Assembly (NCBI GenBank): GCA_041391505.1
Contig: JAWKNW010000024.1
Location: forward strand, 40,789-104,788
Source: Rhodothermales bacterium
GTDB taxonomy: Bacteria; Bacteroidota; Rhodothermia; Rhodothermales; JAHQVL01
Reading direction: 5' to 3'
Length of the DNA stretch: 64,000 bases
A program made the translations under genes and the position numbers. Positions 53,930 to 63,883 of this stretch are shown piece by piece (the stretch's first letter is position 1; every line of letters starts with the position of its first letter). The notes under the pieces are model-generated. The model saw only the letters and a list, made by a program, of their open reading frames with translations, did not search any database and was not told the DNA's origin.

Positions 53930-56158
53930 ATGCGTCTGTGTCGTTTGCTGTGTCTCGTCGTACTGGCATCGTTCTTCCTTTCCGACACCCTGGCCCAGGA
54001 CCGCCCCCCGCTCGTCCTGCACCGGATGACGGGCCCGATCGTGCTCGACGGCTTCAGCGACGAGCCCGACTGGGAGGCCATCGAGCCGCTTCCCGTCGTC
54101 CAGTACGAACCCCGTTACGGCGTACCCCCCTCCGAGGACACCGAGATCCGCTTCGGGTACGACGACCATTACCTCTATGCCTCGCTGCGCGCCTATGACA
54201 AGGACCGCAACGGCATCCGCGCGAACACCCTCTACCGGGATCGACTCAGCGGGGACGACCATTTCGAGATCCTGCTCGACACCTACAACGACAACGAGAC
54301 CGGCATCCTGATCACCACCACGCCGGCGGGCAACCGGCTGGACGCGTCGATCTCCAACGACGCCAGCGGCGGCGGCATCTCGAACAGCAGCTGGCTGAAC
54401 CGCAGCTTCAACACGTTCTGGGATGTCAAAACCCAGGTTACTCCCGAAGGATGGTTCGCCGAACTGCGGATCCCGTTCTCGAGCCTTCGCTTCGAGCCCC
54501 ACGACGGGAAAGTCATCATGGGGATGACCGTCCAGCGCAAGGTCGCCCGGCGCAGCGAGCGCCTCATCTACCCCGACATCCCCCCGACCGTCAACTGGGC
54601 CTTTCTGAAACCATCCAGGGCGCAGAAAATCGTGATGGAAGACATCACGCCCAGCAACCCGGTGTATATCACCCCCTATGCCCTGGGCGGGGGCGGGATG
54701 ACCCAGAACCTGAATCCGGAGATCAACGCCTTCAACTCCCATACGGACTGGAAGCACGAGGTGGGCGTCGACCTCAAGTACGGGCTCACGAGCAACCTGA
54801 ACCTGGACCTGACGGTGAATACCGACTTCGCCCAGGCCGAGGCCGACGATCAGCAGGTCAACCTCACCCGGTTCAACCTCTTCTTTCCGGAGAAACGCCA
54901 GTTCTTCCAGGAGCGTTCGGGGCTGTTCGATTTCAAGACGGGCGGCCAGAGCCGGCTCTTTCACAGCCGGCGCATCGGCCTGACCGAAGCCGGGCAGCCG
55001 GTCCGCATCCTGGGCGGCGCGCGCGTCGTCGGCCGGGTCGGCGGGTGGGAATTCGGGTTTCTGGACATGCATACCGCCGAGTTCAACGCGCTCCCGTCGG
55101 AGAACTTCGGCGTCCTGCGCGCGCGGCGGCAGGTGATCAACTCGCAGTCGTACGCCGGCGTGATGAGCACGACGCGCATCGGCGTCGACGGCAGCTACAA
55201 TCTGGCCTACGGGATCGACGGGCTGATCCGGATCGTCGGCGACGACTTCCTGAATTTCCAGTGGGCGCAGACCTTCGACAAGCGGGACCTCGCCGGCGCC
55301 GATGTGATGAGCGGAGGCCGGCTCACGGCCGAGATCGAACGCCGGCGCCGCGCCGGATTCGGCTACCGCAGCGGCTGGGTATGGTCGGGCGAGAATTACA
55401 ACCCGGGCATCGGATTCATCCAGCGGAACGACTTCCTGCTCTCGGATCAAAGCGTGTCCTACACCTGGCTGCCGGGCGAATCGTCGAAGCTCATCTGGCA
55501 TACCCTGGCGCTGGGGGGCAATTCGTACTTGCGCAATGCCGACGGCACCGCCGAGTCGGCCGAAGGCACGATCTCCTGGTCGTACAGCGACAAACGATTG
55601 TCCAGCGGCACCCTCGAGGCGCGCATCGTCTACGAGGACCTGCTGGAGCCCTTCGTGTTGTCGTCCGACGCCCAGGTGCCGATCGGCTCGTACACCAACG
55701 CCGCCGCCTCGTTCGAATACACCATGCCCCAGACGCAGCTCAAGAAAGTCAGTTTCGCTGTCGACGCCGGCTCGTTCTTCGACGGATGGCGTAGCAGCAT
55801 CGCCCTGACCCCGACCTGGTACGTCTCCAAATACCTCGAACTCACCGGACAGTACGAATACAGCCGGATCCGCTTTCCGGACCGCGACCAGGAATTCGAT
55901 GCCCATATCGCGCGGCTGCGCATCGGCACGGCCCTGAACACCATGCTTTCGGCGAACGCCTTCATCCAGTACAACAGCGCGGTCGATCGCATCTCCACGA
56001 ACCTGCGGCTCCGGTACAATTTCCGGGAAGGAAACGACCTCTGGATCGTGTACGACGAGCAGCTGAACTCGGACCGCAACCGGTTCGCCGAATACGTGCT
56101 GCCGACATCGAACGGGCGCACGTTGATCGTCAAGTACACCTATACGTTTGCGATCTAG
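53930..56158 (+). CDS. DUF5916 outer-membrane protein with CBM9-like domain, second copy
   Basis: A 742-residue protein with a signal peptide (1-22, ending TLAQ). A CBM9-like domain covers about residues 30-220 (IVLDGFSDEPDWEAIE, DDHYLYASLRAYD). The DUF5916 barrel follows with the signature FFPEKRQFFQERSGLF and ends in aromatic beta-strands (IVKYTYTFAI). It is the paralogue of the protein at 1150 with the same domain order but a different barrel sequence. Ligand unknown; outer-membrane location is inferred from the family and the alternating strand pattern. Confidence 0.88.
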   Translation: MRLCRLLCLVVLASFFLSDTLAQDRPPLVLHRMTGPIVLDGFSDEPDWEAIEPLPVVQYEPRYGVPPSEDTEIRFGYDDHYLYASLRAYDKDRNGIRANTLYRDRLSGDDHFEILLDTYNDNETGILITTTPAGNRLDASISNDASGGGISNSSWLNRSFNTFWDVKTQVTPEGWFAELRIPFSSLRFEPHDGKVIMGMTVQRKVARRSERLIYPDIPPTVNWAFLKPSRAQKIVMEDITPSNPVYITPYALGGGGMTQNLNPEINAFNSHTDWKHEVGVDLKYGLTSNLNLDLTVNTDFAQAEADDQQVNLTRFNLFFPEKRQFFQERSGLFDFKTGGQSRLFHSRRIGLTEAGQPVRILGGARVVGRVGGWEFGFLDMHTAEFNALPSENFGVLRARRQVINSQSYAGVMSTTRIGVDGSYNLAYGIDGLIRIVGDDFLNFQWAQTFDKRDLAGADVMSGGRLTAEIERRRRAGFGYRSGWVWSGENYNPGIGFIQRNDFLLSDQSVSYTWLPGESSKLIWHTLALGGNSYLRNADGTAESAEGTISWSYSDKRLSSGTLEARIVYEDLLEPFVLSSDAQVPIGSYTNAAASFEYTMPQTQLKKVSFAVDAGSFFDGWRSSIALTPTWYVSKYLELTGQYEYSRIRFPDRDQEFDAHIARLRIGTALNTMLSANAFIQYNSAVDRISTNLRLRYNFREGNDLWIVYDEQLNSDRNRFAEYVLPTSNGRTLIVKYTYTFAI

Positions 56159-56403
56159 GGGAAGGGCTCAAAAACGCCGGCTCCGTAAACCCTATGGGGC
56201 GCCGGGCGTATGGTGTTGGAGCAGCCGTCGTACGTCGATTCGCGCATCGCGACGCCGCGTCATGGCCATGCCGGCAGGTGCCGGAGCAGGCCATGCGGAA
56301 ACGCGAGCGGATTACGAGCGCTGGCGTGCTCGCGTGTAGTTTAGGCAGCCTGTACGTGACGGTCAGCCGGCCGTCACCCTGTCAGAGCGAATCCCAAGTC
56401 TGC
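56159..56403 (+). other. Intergenic region without features
   Basis: No gene, hairpin or promoter element is convincing in this stretch. Upstream in-frame codons of the propeller gene run through it but are not protein-like. Confidence 0.3.
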
Positions 56404-57621
56404 ATGAAAGCGAACCCTACGTCCCGCGTGATCGTGGCACTCGGCCTCCTGGCCGTGATCGTCGTCTCGTTCACGGCGTCGCCGGCGAACGGCCAGATCT
56501 TCAAGATACCCTACGCGGACACGTCCGCCGCGAGCGCATTCGGCGTCTCGGTGGCCATCGACGGCAACCGGGCCCTCGTGGGCGCGAGCGCGGAGAACAA
56601 CTGCGGCCCCAACTCGGGCGCCGTGTATGTCTTCGAGCGCGACTCCGAACTGGAGACGTGGGTTCAGATGGCGCGCCTCACGCCGCGGGATTGTGTCGAG
56701 GGCGACTTTTTCGGCCATGGCCTCTCGCTGAGCGGAAATCGGGCGCTCATCACGGCCTCGGGCAACCTGACCAGCCGGAATGCCTCCAATGCGGCGTACG
56801 TGTTCGAGCGGGACTCGACGTCGGGCGAGTGGGTCGAAGCGGCCAAGATCGTCGATGAGCGGAAGGAGGAAGAAGGCTCCTTCGCGGCGTCGGTGTCGCT
56901 CGATGGCGACCGGGCGCTGATCACGACCTCCGGCGATCCGATTCGCCATCGCTACGCCGGCGCCGCGTACATCTACGAGCGCCATCCCGTCTCGGGACGC
57001 TGGATCCGCTCCGCGCGCCTCTCCGGCAGCGGCGGACTGGCCCAGGGCGTCTTCGGCGGCAATGCCGCCCTCGACGGCGACGTGGCCGTCATTACGTCCT
57101 CGATGTATTACCGCGAAAAACCCGGATCGATCTACGTGTTCGAGCGCGACCCGTCCACCGACACCTGGCATGAAGCGAAGCGTTTCGGCGGCATCGACGA
57201 CATCCTGATCTCGGTGGATATCAGCCACGGCCGCATCCTCGTGGGCGAAAGCCGCGACGGCGACCACGAATCCGGCGCCGCGACGCTGTACGAAAAAACG
57301 GACGCCGGCGAATGGACGCTCTCGCAGACCCTGCATCCGCGCGTTCCGTATAAACACGGCGCGTTCGGCTCCGAGGTCTCGTTCGATGGCGACAGCGCGC
57401 TCATCGCCGGCTACGACGAACAGCTCGGGAAGAACTTCAACATCGACCGGGTCGTGTACGAATTCAAACGCAAGCCGGACGGCGAGTGGACCCAGCGGCG
57501 CATCTTCGACGTCGGGGCCGTGGCGTTCGGCTACTCCCTCGCCGCCAGCGGCGAATTCGCCGTCATCGGCGAACACTCGGACCAGGAGCCCGGCGCCGCC
57601 TACGTCGTCCGCCTCCGCTGA
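56404..57621 (+). CDS. Exported seven-bladed beta-propeller protein (FG-GAP-like)
   Basis: A 405-residue protein with a signal peptide (about 1-30, ending ANG). Seven repeats of about 50 residues carry the core FGxSVxxDGNRALVGA: AFGVSVAIDGNRALVGA, FFGHGLSLSGNRALIT, SFAASVSLDGDRALIT, VFGGNAALDGDVAVIT, ISVDISHGRILVG, AFGSEVSFDGDSALIA and AFGYSLAASGEFAVIG. The repeats often end in YVFERD-type strands. This makes a seven-bladed propeller likely. No catalytic motif is seen; such proteins usually bind ligands or act as adhesion parts. The start ATG at 56404 begins the signal peptide. Confidence 0.8.
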   Translation: MKANPTSRVIVALGLLAVIVVSFTASPANGQIFKIPYADTSAASAFGVSVAIDGNRALVGASAENNCGPNSGAVYVFERDSELETWVQMARLTPRDCVEGDFFGHGLSLSGNRALITASGNLTSRNASNAAYVFERDSTSGEWVEAAKIVDERKEEEGSFAASVSLDGDRALITTSGDPIRHRYAGAAYIYERHPVSGRWIRSARLSGSGGLAQGVFGGNAALDGDVAVITSSMYYREKPGSIYVFERDPSTDTWHEAKRFGGIDDILISVDISHGRILVGESRDGDHESGAATLYEKTDAGEWTLSQTLHPRVPYKHGAFGSEVSFDGDSALIAGYDEQLGKNFNIDRVVYEFKRKPDGEWTQRRIFDVGAVAFGYSLAASGEFAVIGEHSDQEPGAAYVVRLR

Positions 57622-57634
57622 CAGGGGGGAGCTG

Positions 57635-58137
57635 GGTTCGAGGTTCGAGGGGTTGAGGTTCAGAAGCTATTGCGAAACTTGGAGTGCATGCTCTTCACGC
57701 CGTCAACGTGAGATTCCTGGCCCAGCTTCGCAGGGCTTCAAAAACATGCTACAAGGCCGGGTTGAATCAGGCCTGCAGTCAGCGAAAACTCGGCAGAGGG
57801 AGGGACTCAGAATGGCGCCGAGTGGTGTGCTAATGACTTCGCCATGCCATCCCTCGTGTTTTCGATCAATAGCTTGCTTCTGCCGCTTTGATCGCATGAG
57901 CAGCCGGCACAATGAATTCGGGCCATGACGAATGCCCGTCCGCGCGAACGCGGGGAGACCTCTCGAACCACCGTGAGACGCTCATGGGAGCCCTGCGCGA
58001 GTGATTCGGGAGGTCGTCCCGCGTTCGCGGGGGCGGGCTTTCGACAACCCCGTCGCAAGCGCCGGGGGGCTCAGGAAGACAACCCATTTTTTATTTCTCA
58101 ACAGTTTCTCAAGGGTGCATACCTCGAACCTCGAACC
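57635..58137. repeat. 16-bp inverted repeats of a GGTTCGA heptad, 471 bases apart
   Basis: GGTTCGAGGTTCGAGG (57635-57650) and CCTCGAACCTCGAACC (58122-58137) are exact reverse complements. Each is a tandem of a GAGGTTC heptad with further degenerate copies beside it (GGGGTTGAGGTTC to 57661; CACCCCTTGAACCC to 58152). They frame the gene-free region and look like ends of an element or decayed repeat. Confidence 0.6.
57943..58029. repeat. GC-rich inverted repeat inside the gene-free region
   Basis: CGCGAACGCGGG (57943-57954) pairs with CCCGCGTTCGCG (58018-58029), and GACCTC (57957-57962) with GAGGTC (58010-58015). The arms are themselves partly palindromic. It resembles the CCCGCG palindrome at 47760. 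Confidence 0.6.
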
Positions 58138-58384
58138 TCACCCCTTGAACCCTTCAGCCCCCTCCCCGAGTCTCAGTTCTCATTTCGAGACGGTTAGGAC
58201 CCGCTTAATGCTGCCTTTTTGACCCTTTTCAGCCCGAACAGCCTCGCGCCGGCACGGGCTTTGTCTTTTCCGCCGGCATCCCACCGTCCCGTGCATCCCC
58301 ACCCGCACGGAGGTCGTCGACCTCGGCTATTGGCGCATCGCGCGCACCTCATCCGCCCTTACCCCCTAACGGTTCCCCCGGCGT

Positions 58385-59254
58385 ATGAGACGATTGATCG
58401 TTATCCCTGTCCTGCTCCTGCTCCCCCTCCTGTCTAACCCCTTTTCCCGTACCAGTTTCACCCCGGCCCCGGCACAACCGGATACGCTGGCTTTAACACC
58501 CGATGCCTGGCCCGCGACCTCGGCGGCCGAGCTGCTGACGGACTCGCTCCACGAGGCGGTGTGGGATGGCGACTCGACCCGGGTGGCCGATCTGCTGGCC
58601 GCGGGCGCGCGCCCGGATAGCCTTTCGCTCTTCGATGGGTACGCCCCGCTCCACCGGGCCGTCGAAGCCCGCCGGCTCGACCTCGTCAACCTCCTCCTCG
58701 ACGCCGGCGCCGACCCCAACCAGATGTCACGCAACGCGGACGGCAACGACCGGACGCCGCTGCACATCGCCGCCGAAACCGGTTCGGTTGCCGTGGCGGA
58801 GGCACTACTCGCCGCCGGCGCGCGCGTCGACGCCGTGACGGCGTTTGGCGAGACCCCGCTGCACGGCGCGCATACCATGGTCAAGGACCCGCAGATCGCC
58901 GCCCTGCTCGTGGCGCACGGCGCCGACCCCAACGCGCGCACCGTATTCGGGACGACGCCCATGCATCATGCCGCGCTTTCCGGAACCACCGCGCTGATGC
59001 GCGTCCTCCTCGACGCCGGCGGCAACCCGTCTATCGCCAACCGGATGGGACAGACCCCGCTGCATCTCGCCACGCGGGAAGGCTACTCGGGCGTCGTCGA
59101 CCTGCTTCTGAGCCGCGGGGCTGACGTACACGCCGTCGACGCCGACGGCAATACCGCCTTCGGCTACGCCACGTCCCGCAACTTCCCGGACATCGTAAGC
59201 CTGCTCGAACGCCGCGGCGCCGGCGAACTCGCCCAGGGCGACCGCGCGCATTGA
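58385..59254 (+). CDS. Exported ankyrin-repeat protein
   Basis: A 289-residue protein with an N-terminal hydrophobic segment (about residues 3-20) that looks like a signal peptide or anchor. From about residue 50 it is made of five to six ankyrin repeats: GYAPLHRAVEARRLDLVNLLLDAGADPN, shown here as APLHRAVE and LLDAGADPN, then TPLHIAAETG, TPLHGAHT, TPMHHAALSG and TPLHLATREG. Ankyrin repeats bind proteins. No enzyme domain is attached. The ECF sigma gene follows 60 bases on; a functional link is possible but not shown. Confidence 0.88.
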   Translation: MRRLIVIPVLLLLPLLSNPFSRTSFTPAPAQPDTLALTPDAWPATSAAELLTDSLHEAVWDGDSTRVADLLAAGARPDSLSLFDGYAPLHRAVEARRLDLVNLLLDAGADPNQMSRNADGNDRTPLHIAAETGSVAVAEALLAAGARVDAVTAFGETPLHGAHTMVKDPQIAALLVAHGADPNARTVFGTTPMHHAALSGTTALMRVLLDAGGNPSIANRMGQTPLHLATREGYSGVVDLLLSRGADVHAVDADGNTAFGYATSRNFPDIVSLLERRGAGELAQGDRAH

Positions 59255-59314
59255 AATTCTGGCAGCGCCGCTGTAACCTCCGGTCACCGACTCTCTTCCC
59301 CGCTCCGAGATCAC

Positions 59315-59911
59315 ATGGCCGGCAACGACGTAACGACCCGTGTCACGCAACTCCTCGATGCCCTCCGCCAGGGCGACGACGGGGCCTTGAACCAGCTGTT
59401 TCCGCTCGTCTACGATCATCTCCACGAGATGGCGCACGGCCAGCGGCGGCACTGGCAGGGGGATAACACCCTCAACACCACGGCGCTCGTCCACGAAGCC
59501 TATCTCAAGATGATGGGAGGGCCGGCAGCCGAATGGAACAACCGCGCCCATTTTTATGGTGTCGCCGCGATCGCGATGCGCCATATCCTGATCAACTACG
59601 CCAAGAAGCGGCAACGCAAAAAACGCGGCGGCGACCAGATCAAATTGTCGCTCCAGGAAGAGCGGCTCGTGGCTTCCGGGATGATGGACCTGTCGCCCGA
59701 ACACGCCGACGACCTGGTGCTGCTGGATGAGGCGATGAAGCGGCTCGAGACACTCAGTCCCAGACAGGTCCGCATCGTGGAGTGTCGATTTTTTGGCGGG
59801 ATGAGCATCGCCGAGACGAGCGAGGCGCTTCAGCTGTCGCCGGCGACGGTAAAACGCGGATGGGCGATGGCGCAGGCCTGGCTGTTCCGGGCCATGACGG
59901 AGAACGCCTGA
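59315..59911 (+). CDS. ECF-type RNA polymerase sigma factor (TIGR02999-like)
   Basis: A 198-residue sigma factor with regions 2 and 4. Region 2 (about 20-95) has LFPLVYDHLHEMAHGQRR and LNTTALVHEAYLKM; region 4 (about 140-190) is a helix-turn-helix with SPRQVRIVECRFFGGMSIAETSEAL and SPATVKRGWAMAQAWL. I assign it to the TIGR02999 group by these patterns. Members often lie beside a serine/threonine kinase with TPR domains; none is here, nor any anti-sigma gene. It is directly convergent with the sensor gene, 4 bases apart. Confidence 0.88.
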   Translation: MAGNDVTTRVTQLLDALRQGDDGALNQLFPLVYDHLHEMAHGQRRHWQGDNTLNTTALVHEAYLKMMGGPAAEWNNRAHFYGVAAIAMRHILINYAKKRQRKKRGGDQIKLSLQEERLVASGMMDLSPEHADDLVLLDEAMKRLETLSPRQVRIVECRFFGGMSIAETSEALQLSPATVKRGWAMAQAWLFRAMTENA

Positions 59912-59915
59912 GACC

Positions 59916-62900
59916 TCAGGTGGCCGTCAGCTTTTCGACGGTATCGAGCAGTTCGACAATCGAGAACGGCTTGCGCAGGAAACCGTCGAAGCCGGCGCGG
60001 TGCATCGCATCCTGCTCGCTGAAGCCATCCGTGCTGTAGGCGACGGCGATGGCCGGCGTGTTCAGGTACTGCGGCATGCTCCGCAGCCGGTGCAGCAGCT
60101 CCAGACCGCTGAGTTCGCCTTCGAGGTGGACGTCGAGCAGCAGCAGATCGAAGGTCTGCTGCCGGGCCTCTTCCATCACGCTGGACATCGTCGGCGCGAT
60201 CGTCAGCGTGTAGTAGGGCTGGAGCAACGAGCGCACGATGCGCTGGATCTCCGCATTGCCCTCGGCAACCAGCAGACGGGGTCCGGCCGGCTCTTCGACG
60301 TCGGCATGACCGTTCGTCGCGGCCGGAGCGGCGGGCTCCGGCGGCATCGGCTCCTTCGCGGGCGGCGCGGGCGGTTCCGGCGCCACGGTTTCCGGCGGCC
60401 GCGTGATCATCGGCTGACGGCGCCCGACCTTCTCGGGCAGGGCGTCGCCCGTCACACTCGCGTACGGATCTTCGGCAAGCGGGAAGCCGAGCACGAAGGC
60501 CACGCCGCGCTGCGGGTGCTCCTCGATCTTGAGGCTGCCGTTGAGCAGTTCGACCAGCTTGCGGGCCAGCGAAATCTCCAGCCCCGCCGTATGCATCAGC
60601 GTGTCGCCGGCGGCGTTTTTCTTGCGGTAATTCCCCACCAGGTTCGTGAGGAACGTGGCCGGAAGCACGGGGCCGATATCCTTGATCCGGACGAATCCGA
60701 TGTCCTCATCCGCGCCGATCTCGATGCCGATAACCCCGGTCTGCGTATAGGGCAGCAGGTTGCGCAGCAGATTCTCCATGATGCGGTGGAGCATCAGCTC
60801 GTCGGTGAGCACCATCACATCGTGAGGCTGCGCCTCGACCCGCAGCTGCGGGCCGCGCTCCAGCGTCATCGGCTGGATGATGCCCAGAGTGCGCGCCGTG
60901 ACTTTCTCAAGCAGCACCTTGTGATGCGAGATCGTCGCCGGCGCCGAGCGGACGCTGGCGAACGAAAGCACCGACTGGATGGCGATGTGCAGCTGCTGGC
61001 CGGCATGGTGCATCAGCGCCTTCAGGTCCTCGTGGCTGATGCCGGAGGCATATTCCACCAGGGCGTCGGCGATGCGGACGTTGTCCGACAGCACCGTCGC
61101 GTTGTCCGCCCGCCGGCAGACCGTCAGGGCAGACGAGAGGTCGGACAGATCCACAGCCTCCTGCACGGCCCGCGTGAATTGCGATTCGACCGTCTTGAGC
61201 GCGGAGATATCGATCGCCGTGCATACGTAGCCGTCGAAGACCCCTTCGGCGTCGACCGTCGGCACACAGGTCTCCTGCATCCACCGCTCGACGCCGTCGT
61301 GCCGGCGGTAGCGGTACACGAGCTGCATCGGCTCCTGGTCCTCGAAGCGGTCGTTGTAATAGGCCGTATAGCGGTTGAAATCCGCCCGGGCGATGCCCTT
61401 GCTCCAGCCCGAGCCGGCGAGCTGCTCGAACGGCATGCCCGTAAAGTCGCGCACCTTCTTGTTGACATAGGTGCACATCCGGTCCCGGTCCAGAATCCAG
61501 ATCAGGAACGGCAGCGGGTCGGTGAGCGGGCGCAGGTCGGTCTTCGTGCGCGCCGGCGGCTCCGGCCGTTTCGCCTGGACCGCCTCGCGCAGCACCGCAT
61601 AATAGACGCCGTGCTCCTTGCTCGGCGTGGCGTCCAGGGTGACGTTGAGGTAGGCGCCGTCGCGGGTCCGATGACGAAATCCGTAGTCCCGCACCGCCTC
61701 CTCGTTTTCGAGCCGCTCAAACTGCCGCAGCATCCCCTTGTGGTCGTCGGGATGCAGAAAATCGAGGAACGACCGCTCCTCGAGCTCTCCCGCGGCATAG
61801 CCGAGCGACCGTTCGAACGCGGGGCTGACGCGGCGGTACAGGCCATCCATCCCGACCAGGCACAGCATCTCGCCGGACACCCCGAACAGGTACTCCACCA
61901 CATCCTCGGCCAGCGACAGGGCTTCTTCCGACTGGGCGTGCGCGGCCTCGAACTCCTGGATGAGTGCCTGGAGCTTTTCGATCTCCTCGTCGCGGGCGGC
62001 CAGCGCGGCGTCGATATCGTCCTGGCTGGTCGTCGACGACGAGCGCAGTTTTTCCTCGGCCGCGGTGAGGGCCTCCTCGGCTTCGCGCCACGAGGTTTCC
62101 ACCTTGCGAAGCGCATGCTCCGCTTCCTTGCGCCGCGTGATGTCGGTGATCTCCGCGGCGAAACTCGTCACCTTGTCGTTCGCGTCGTGCACCGCGGACA
62201 CGCTGAACAAGCCCCACAATTCCTTGCCGCTCTTGTGGACGAACCGCTTCTCCTGCTGGAAAAAGTCGATTTCGCCCACGATCATTTCGCGCGCGTAGAC
62301 ATCCTCCATCGAGCGGTCGTCCTCGTGCATGAGCTGCTCGAGCGGCATCTTCTTGAGCTCGTCGAGGCTGTAGCCGACCCACTGGGCGAGCGCCACGTTG
62401 GCATCCAGAATGACCTTGTTCGGGATGATGAGCGCCTTGGCGACGGCCGCGTTGTGGAAGATCGTCGTGTAGCGGTAATACTTCTCGTCCGAATCCGCCT
62501 CCGACACCTTGCGGTCGGTGATGTCCTGGATGGTGCCGACGATCATCTGGATGCGCCCGCGGGCGTCGACGACCGGCCGGCCGCGGTTGTAGATCCAGCG
62601 GACCGTGTTGTCGGGCAGGACGATGCGGTATTCCACCGTATAGGCTTTCTGTTCGGCCATGCCGAACTGGATCGAGTTCTGGAGCCGCTGCACGTCATCG
62701 GTGTGGCAGCGTTCCAGAAATTCCTGCATCGAAGGCGCCTTCGGGGTGATGGGGTAGCCGTAGATGGAAAAGACCCCCATCGACCAGATCATTTCCTGCG
62801 TGCCGGGATGGTATTCCCAGAAGCCGAAACGCCCCAGCTCTTCGGCTTCGGTGAGGCGGATCTTCGTCTCGTCGAGCTGGTCGACGACCTGTTTGAGCCC

Positions 62901-63290
62901 TTCCGTCCGTTTTTCGACGATGGAATTGAGCTGCGCGGTCTGCCGGCGGGTCTCCAGCTCGATCTCCGCCTGGCGGTGCGTCAACAGGGTGACGGCGCCG
63001 ATTGCGAAGACCGACATGAGGCGATTGAACAGGCTGAAATAGCCCTCGGCCGCGTCGGCCGTAAAATCGGCGGTAAAAAAGAACCCCAGCATGGCCGCGA
63101 CGGCGCACGCGATGCCGAACGGCCGCACCTGATCCGGTTTGATCATCCACAGGATGACCACCATGCCGATGATGTACAGCCAGCCGCCGGCATCGCCGAG
63201 CGGCAACAGCAGCTCGGCCACGAAGATCACCAGAACGATAAAACCGCCTATCCAGGTGAACAGGCCGTCGTTTTTTTCATCCTGCTTCAT
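59916..63290 (-). CDS. Multi-PAS hybrid sensor with degenerate kinase core and receiver domain
   Basis: An 1124-residue protein. Residues 10-105 hold three or four short membrane helices. A coiled coil (about 108-150) leads to PAS domains at about 150-260, 270-400, 465-580 and 600-710, each ending in a PAC-like strand (for example MIVGTIQDITDR). A second coiled coil lies at about 400-460. The histidine-phosphotransfer region lacks a SHELRTP motif (ISHEDLKALMHHAG instead) and the ATPase lid motifs are weak (NLLRNLLPYT, KDIGPVLP). A Pro/Ala-rich linker leads to a receiver (about 1000-1120) with LLLDVHL and LRKPF. It senses several inputs, but kinase activity is uncertain. Confidence 0.85.
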   Translation of the reverse strand: MKQDEKNDGLFTWIGGFIVLVIFVAELLLPLGDAGGWLYIIGMVVILWMIKPDQVRPFGIACAVAAMLGFFFTADFTADAAEGYFSLFNRLMSVFAIGAVTLLTHRQAEIELETRRQTAQLNSIVEKRTEGLKQVVDQLDETKIRLTEAEELGRFGFWEYHPGTQEMIWSMGVFSIYGYPITPKAPSMQEFLERCHTDDVQRLQNSIQFGMAEQKAYTVEYRIVLPDNTVRWIYNRGRPVVDARGRIQMIVGTIQDITDRKVSEADSDEKYYRYTTIFHNAAVAKALIIPNKVILDANVALAQWVGYSLDELKKMPLEQLMHEDDRSMEDVYAREMIVGEIDFFQQEKRFVHKSGKELWGLFSVSAVHDANDKVTSFAAEITDITRRKEAEHALRKVETSWREAEEALTAAEEKLRSSSTTSQDDIDAALAARDEEIEKLQALIQEFEAAHAQSEEALSLAEDVVEYLFGVSGEMLCLVGMDGLYRRVSPAFERSLGYAAGELEERSFLDFLHPDDHKGMLRQFERLENEEAVRDYGFRHRTRDGAYLNVTLDATPSKEHGVYYAVLREAVQAKRPEPPARTKTDLRPLTDPLPFLIWILDRDRMCTYVNKKVRDFTGMPFEQLAGSGWSKGIARADFNRYTAYYNDRFEDQEPMQLVYRYRRHDGVERWMQETCVPTVDAEGVFDGYVCTAIDISALKTVESQFTRAVQEAVDLSDLSSALTVCRRADNATVLSDNVRIADALVEYASGISHEDLKALMHHAGQQLHIAIQSVLSFASVRSAPATISHHKVLLEKVTARTLGIIQPMTLERGPQLRVEAQPHDVMVLTDELMLHRIMENLLRNLLPYTQTGVIGIEIGADEDIGFVRIKDIGPVLPATFLTNLVGNYRKKNAAGDTLMHTAGLEISLARKLVELLNGSLKIEEHPQRGVAFVLGFPLAEDPYASVTGDALPEKVGRRQPMITRPPETVAPEPPAPPAKEPMPPEPAAPAATNGHADVEEPAGPRLLVAEGNAEIQRIVRSLLQPYYTLTIAPTMSSVMEEARQQTFDLLLLDVHLEGELSGLELLHRLRSMPQYLNTPAIAVAYSTDGFSEQDAMHRAGFDGFLRKPFSIVELLDTVEKLTAT

Positions 63291-63883
63291 GATCTCCCTC
63301 CAGGGCTATCACAACGGGCATAGCATGCATGGCAAGGACTCGGGTGCCGGGGGGCTGAATTTCGGATACAACGGGAGGCAGAGCGCGTAAAACGGGCGTT
63401 CGCTCAAGAAAGGGAACGCAGCAACGTTCGGAGAGATGCCGGCTGAGGCGAAGGTCGTGAGAAGGTGTTGCTAACACGCGCATGAGGGGGTGTTGATCCG
63501 CACCGGAGGCCGCCCCACATCGTGTAGCCGCGCCCGGTGTGCTTCTATTTTGGATCGATTGCCAGGAAACATGCCGGCAGATCCGGATGGAAGATCCGCT
63601 TCGGACGGCACGCGGCAACGCGTTACGCGTGGCGCATGAATTGTGCCGACTCCCTGCAACGATCCCGCCGGATGGCAGGAAACGGGAGGCAGAAGGCCCT
63701 TGCGCTGCCGCGCTTATCCCCGTCGCATCGTCCTTTCCCTGTTTGATATCTGTTCGCAACACCCGTGTTGGGCCACGGAAGCTCCATATTTTACGCACAT
63801 TTGCGCCGAGGGCGACCCGCCCCACGCCGGCTTCCGGGGGACAACCTATCCCCTGTACGGGACGATTGTGCCGTCCGACCGCC
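63291..63883. other. 593-base gene-free region
   Basis: No coding sequence is supported on either strand; short frames are not protein-like. It should hold the promoter of the sensor gene. No clear terminator or repeat is seen. Confidence 0.35.

Larger units (their letters stand above)
57622..58384. other. 763-base gene-free region bounded by inverted repeats
   Basis: No gene is supported. Short frames here are interrupted and match no pattern. The region holds the two repeat structures listed next; the rest shows nothing I can name. Confidence 0.5.

Noticed and set aside
57635..58152. CRISPR-like array
   Set aside because: The repeated unit is a heptad without regular spacers, and no cas gene is present.
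60000..63323. A 1107-codon plus-strand open frame
   Set aside because: It is antisense to the multi-PAS sensor and shows only His/Arg/Asp-rich low-information sequence.
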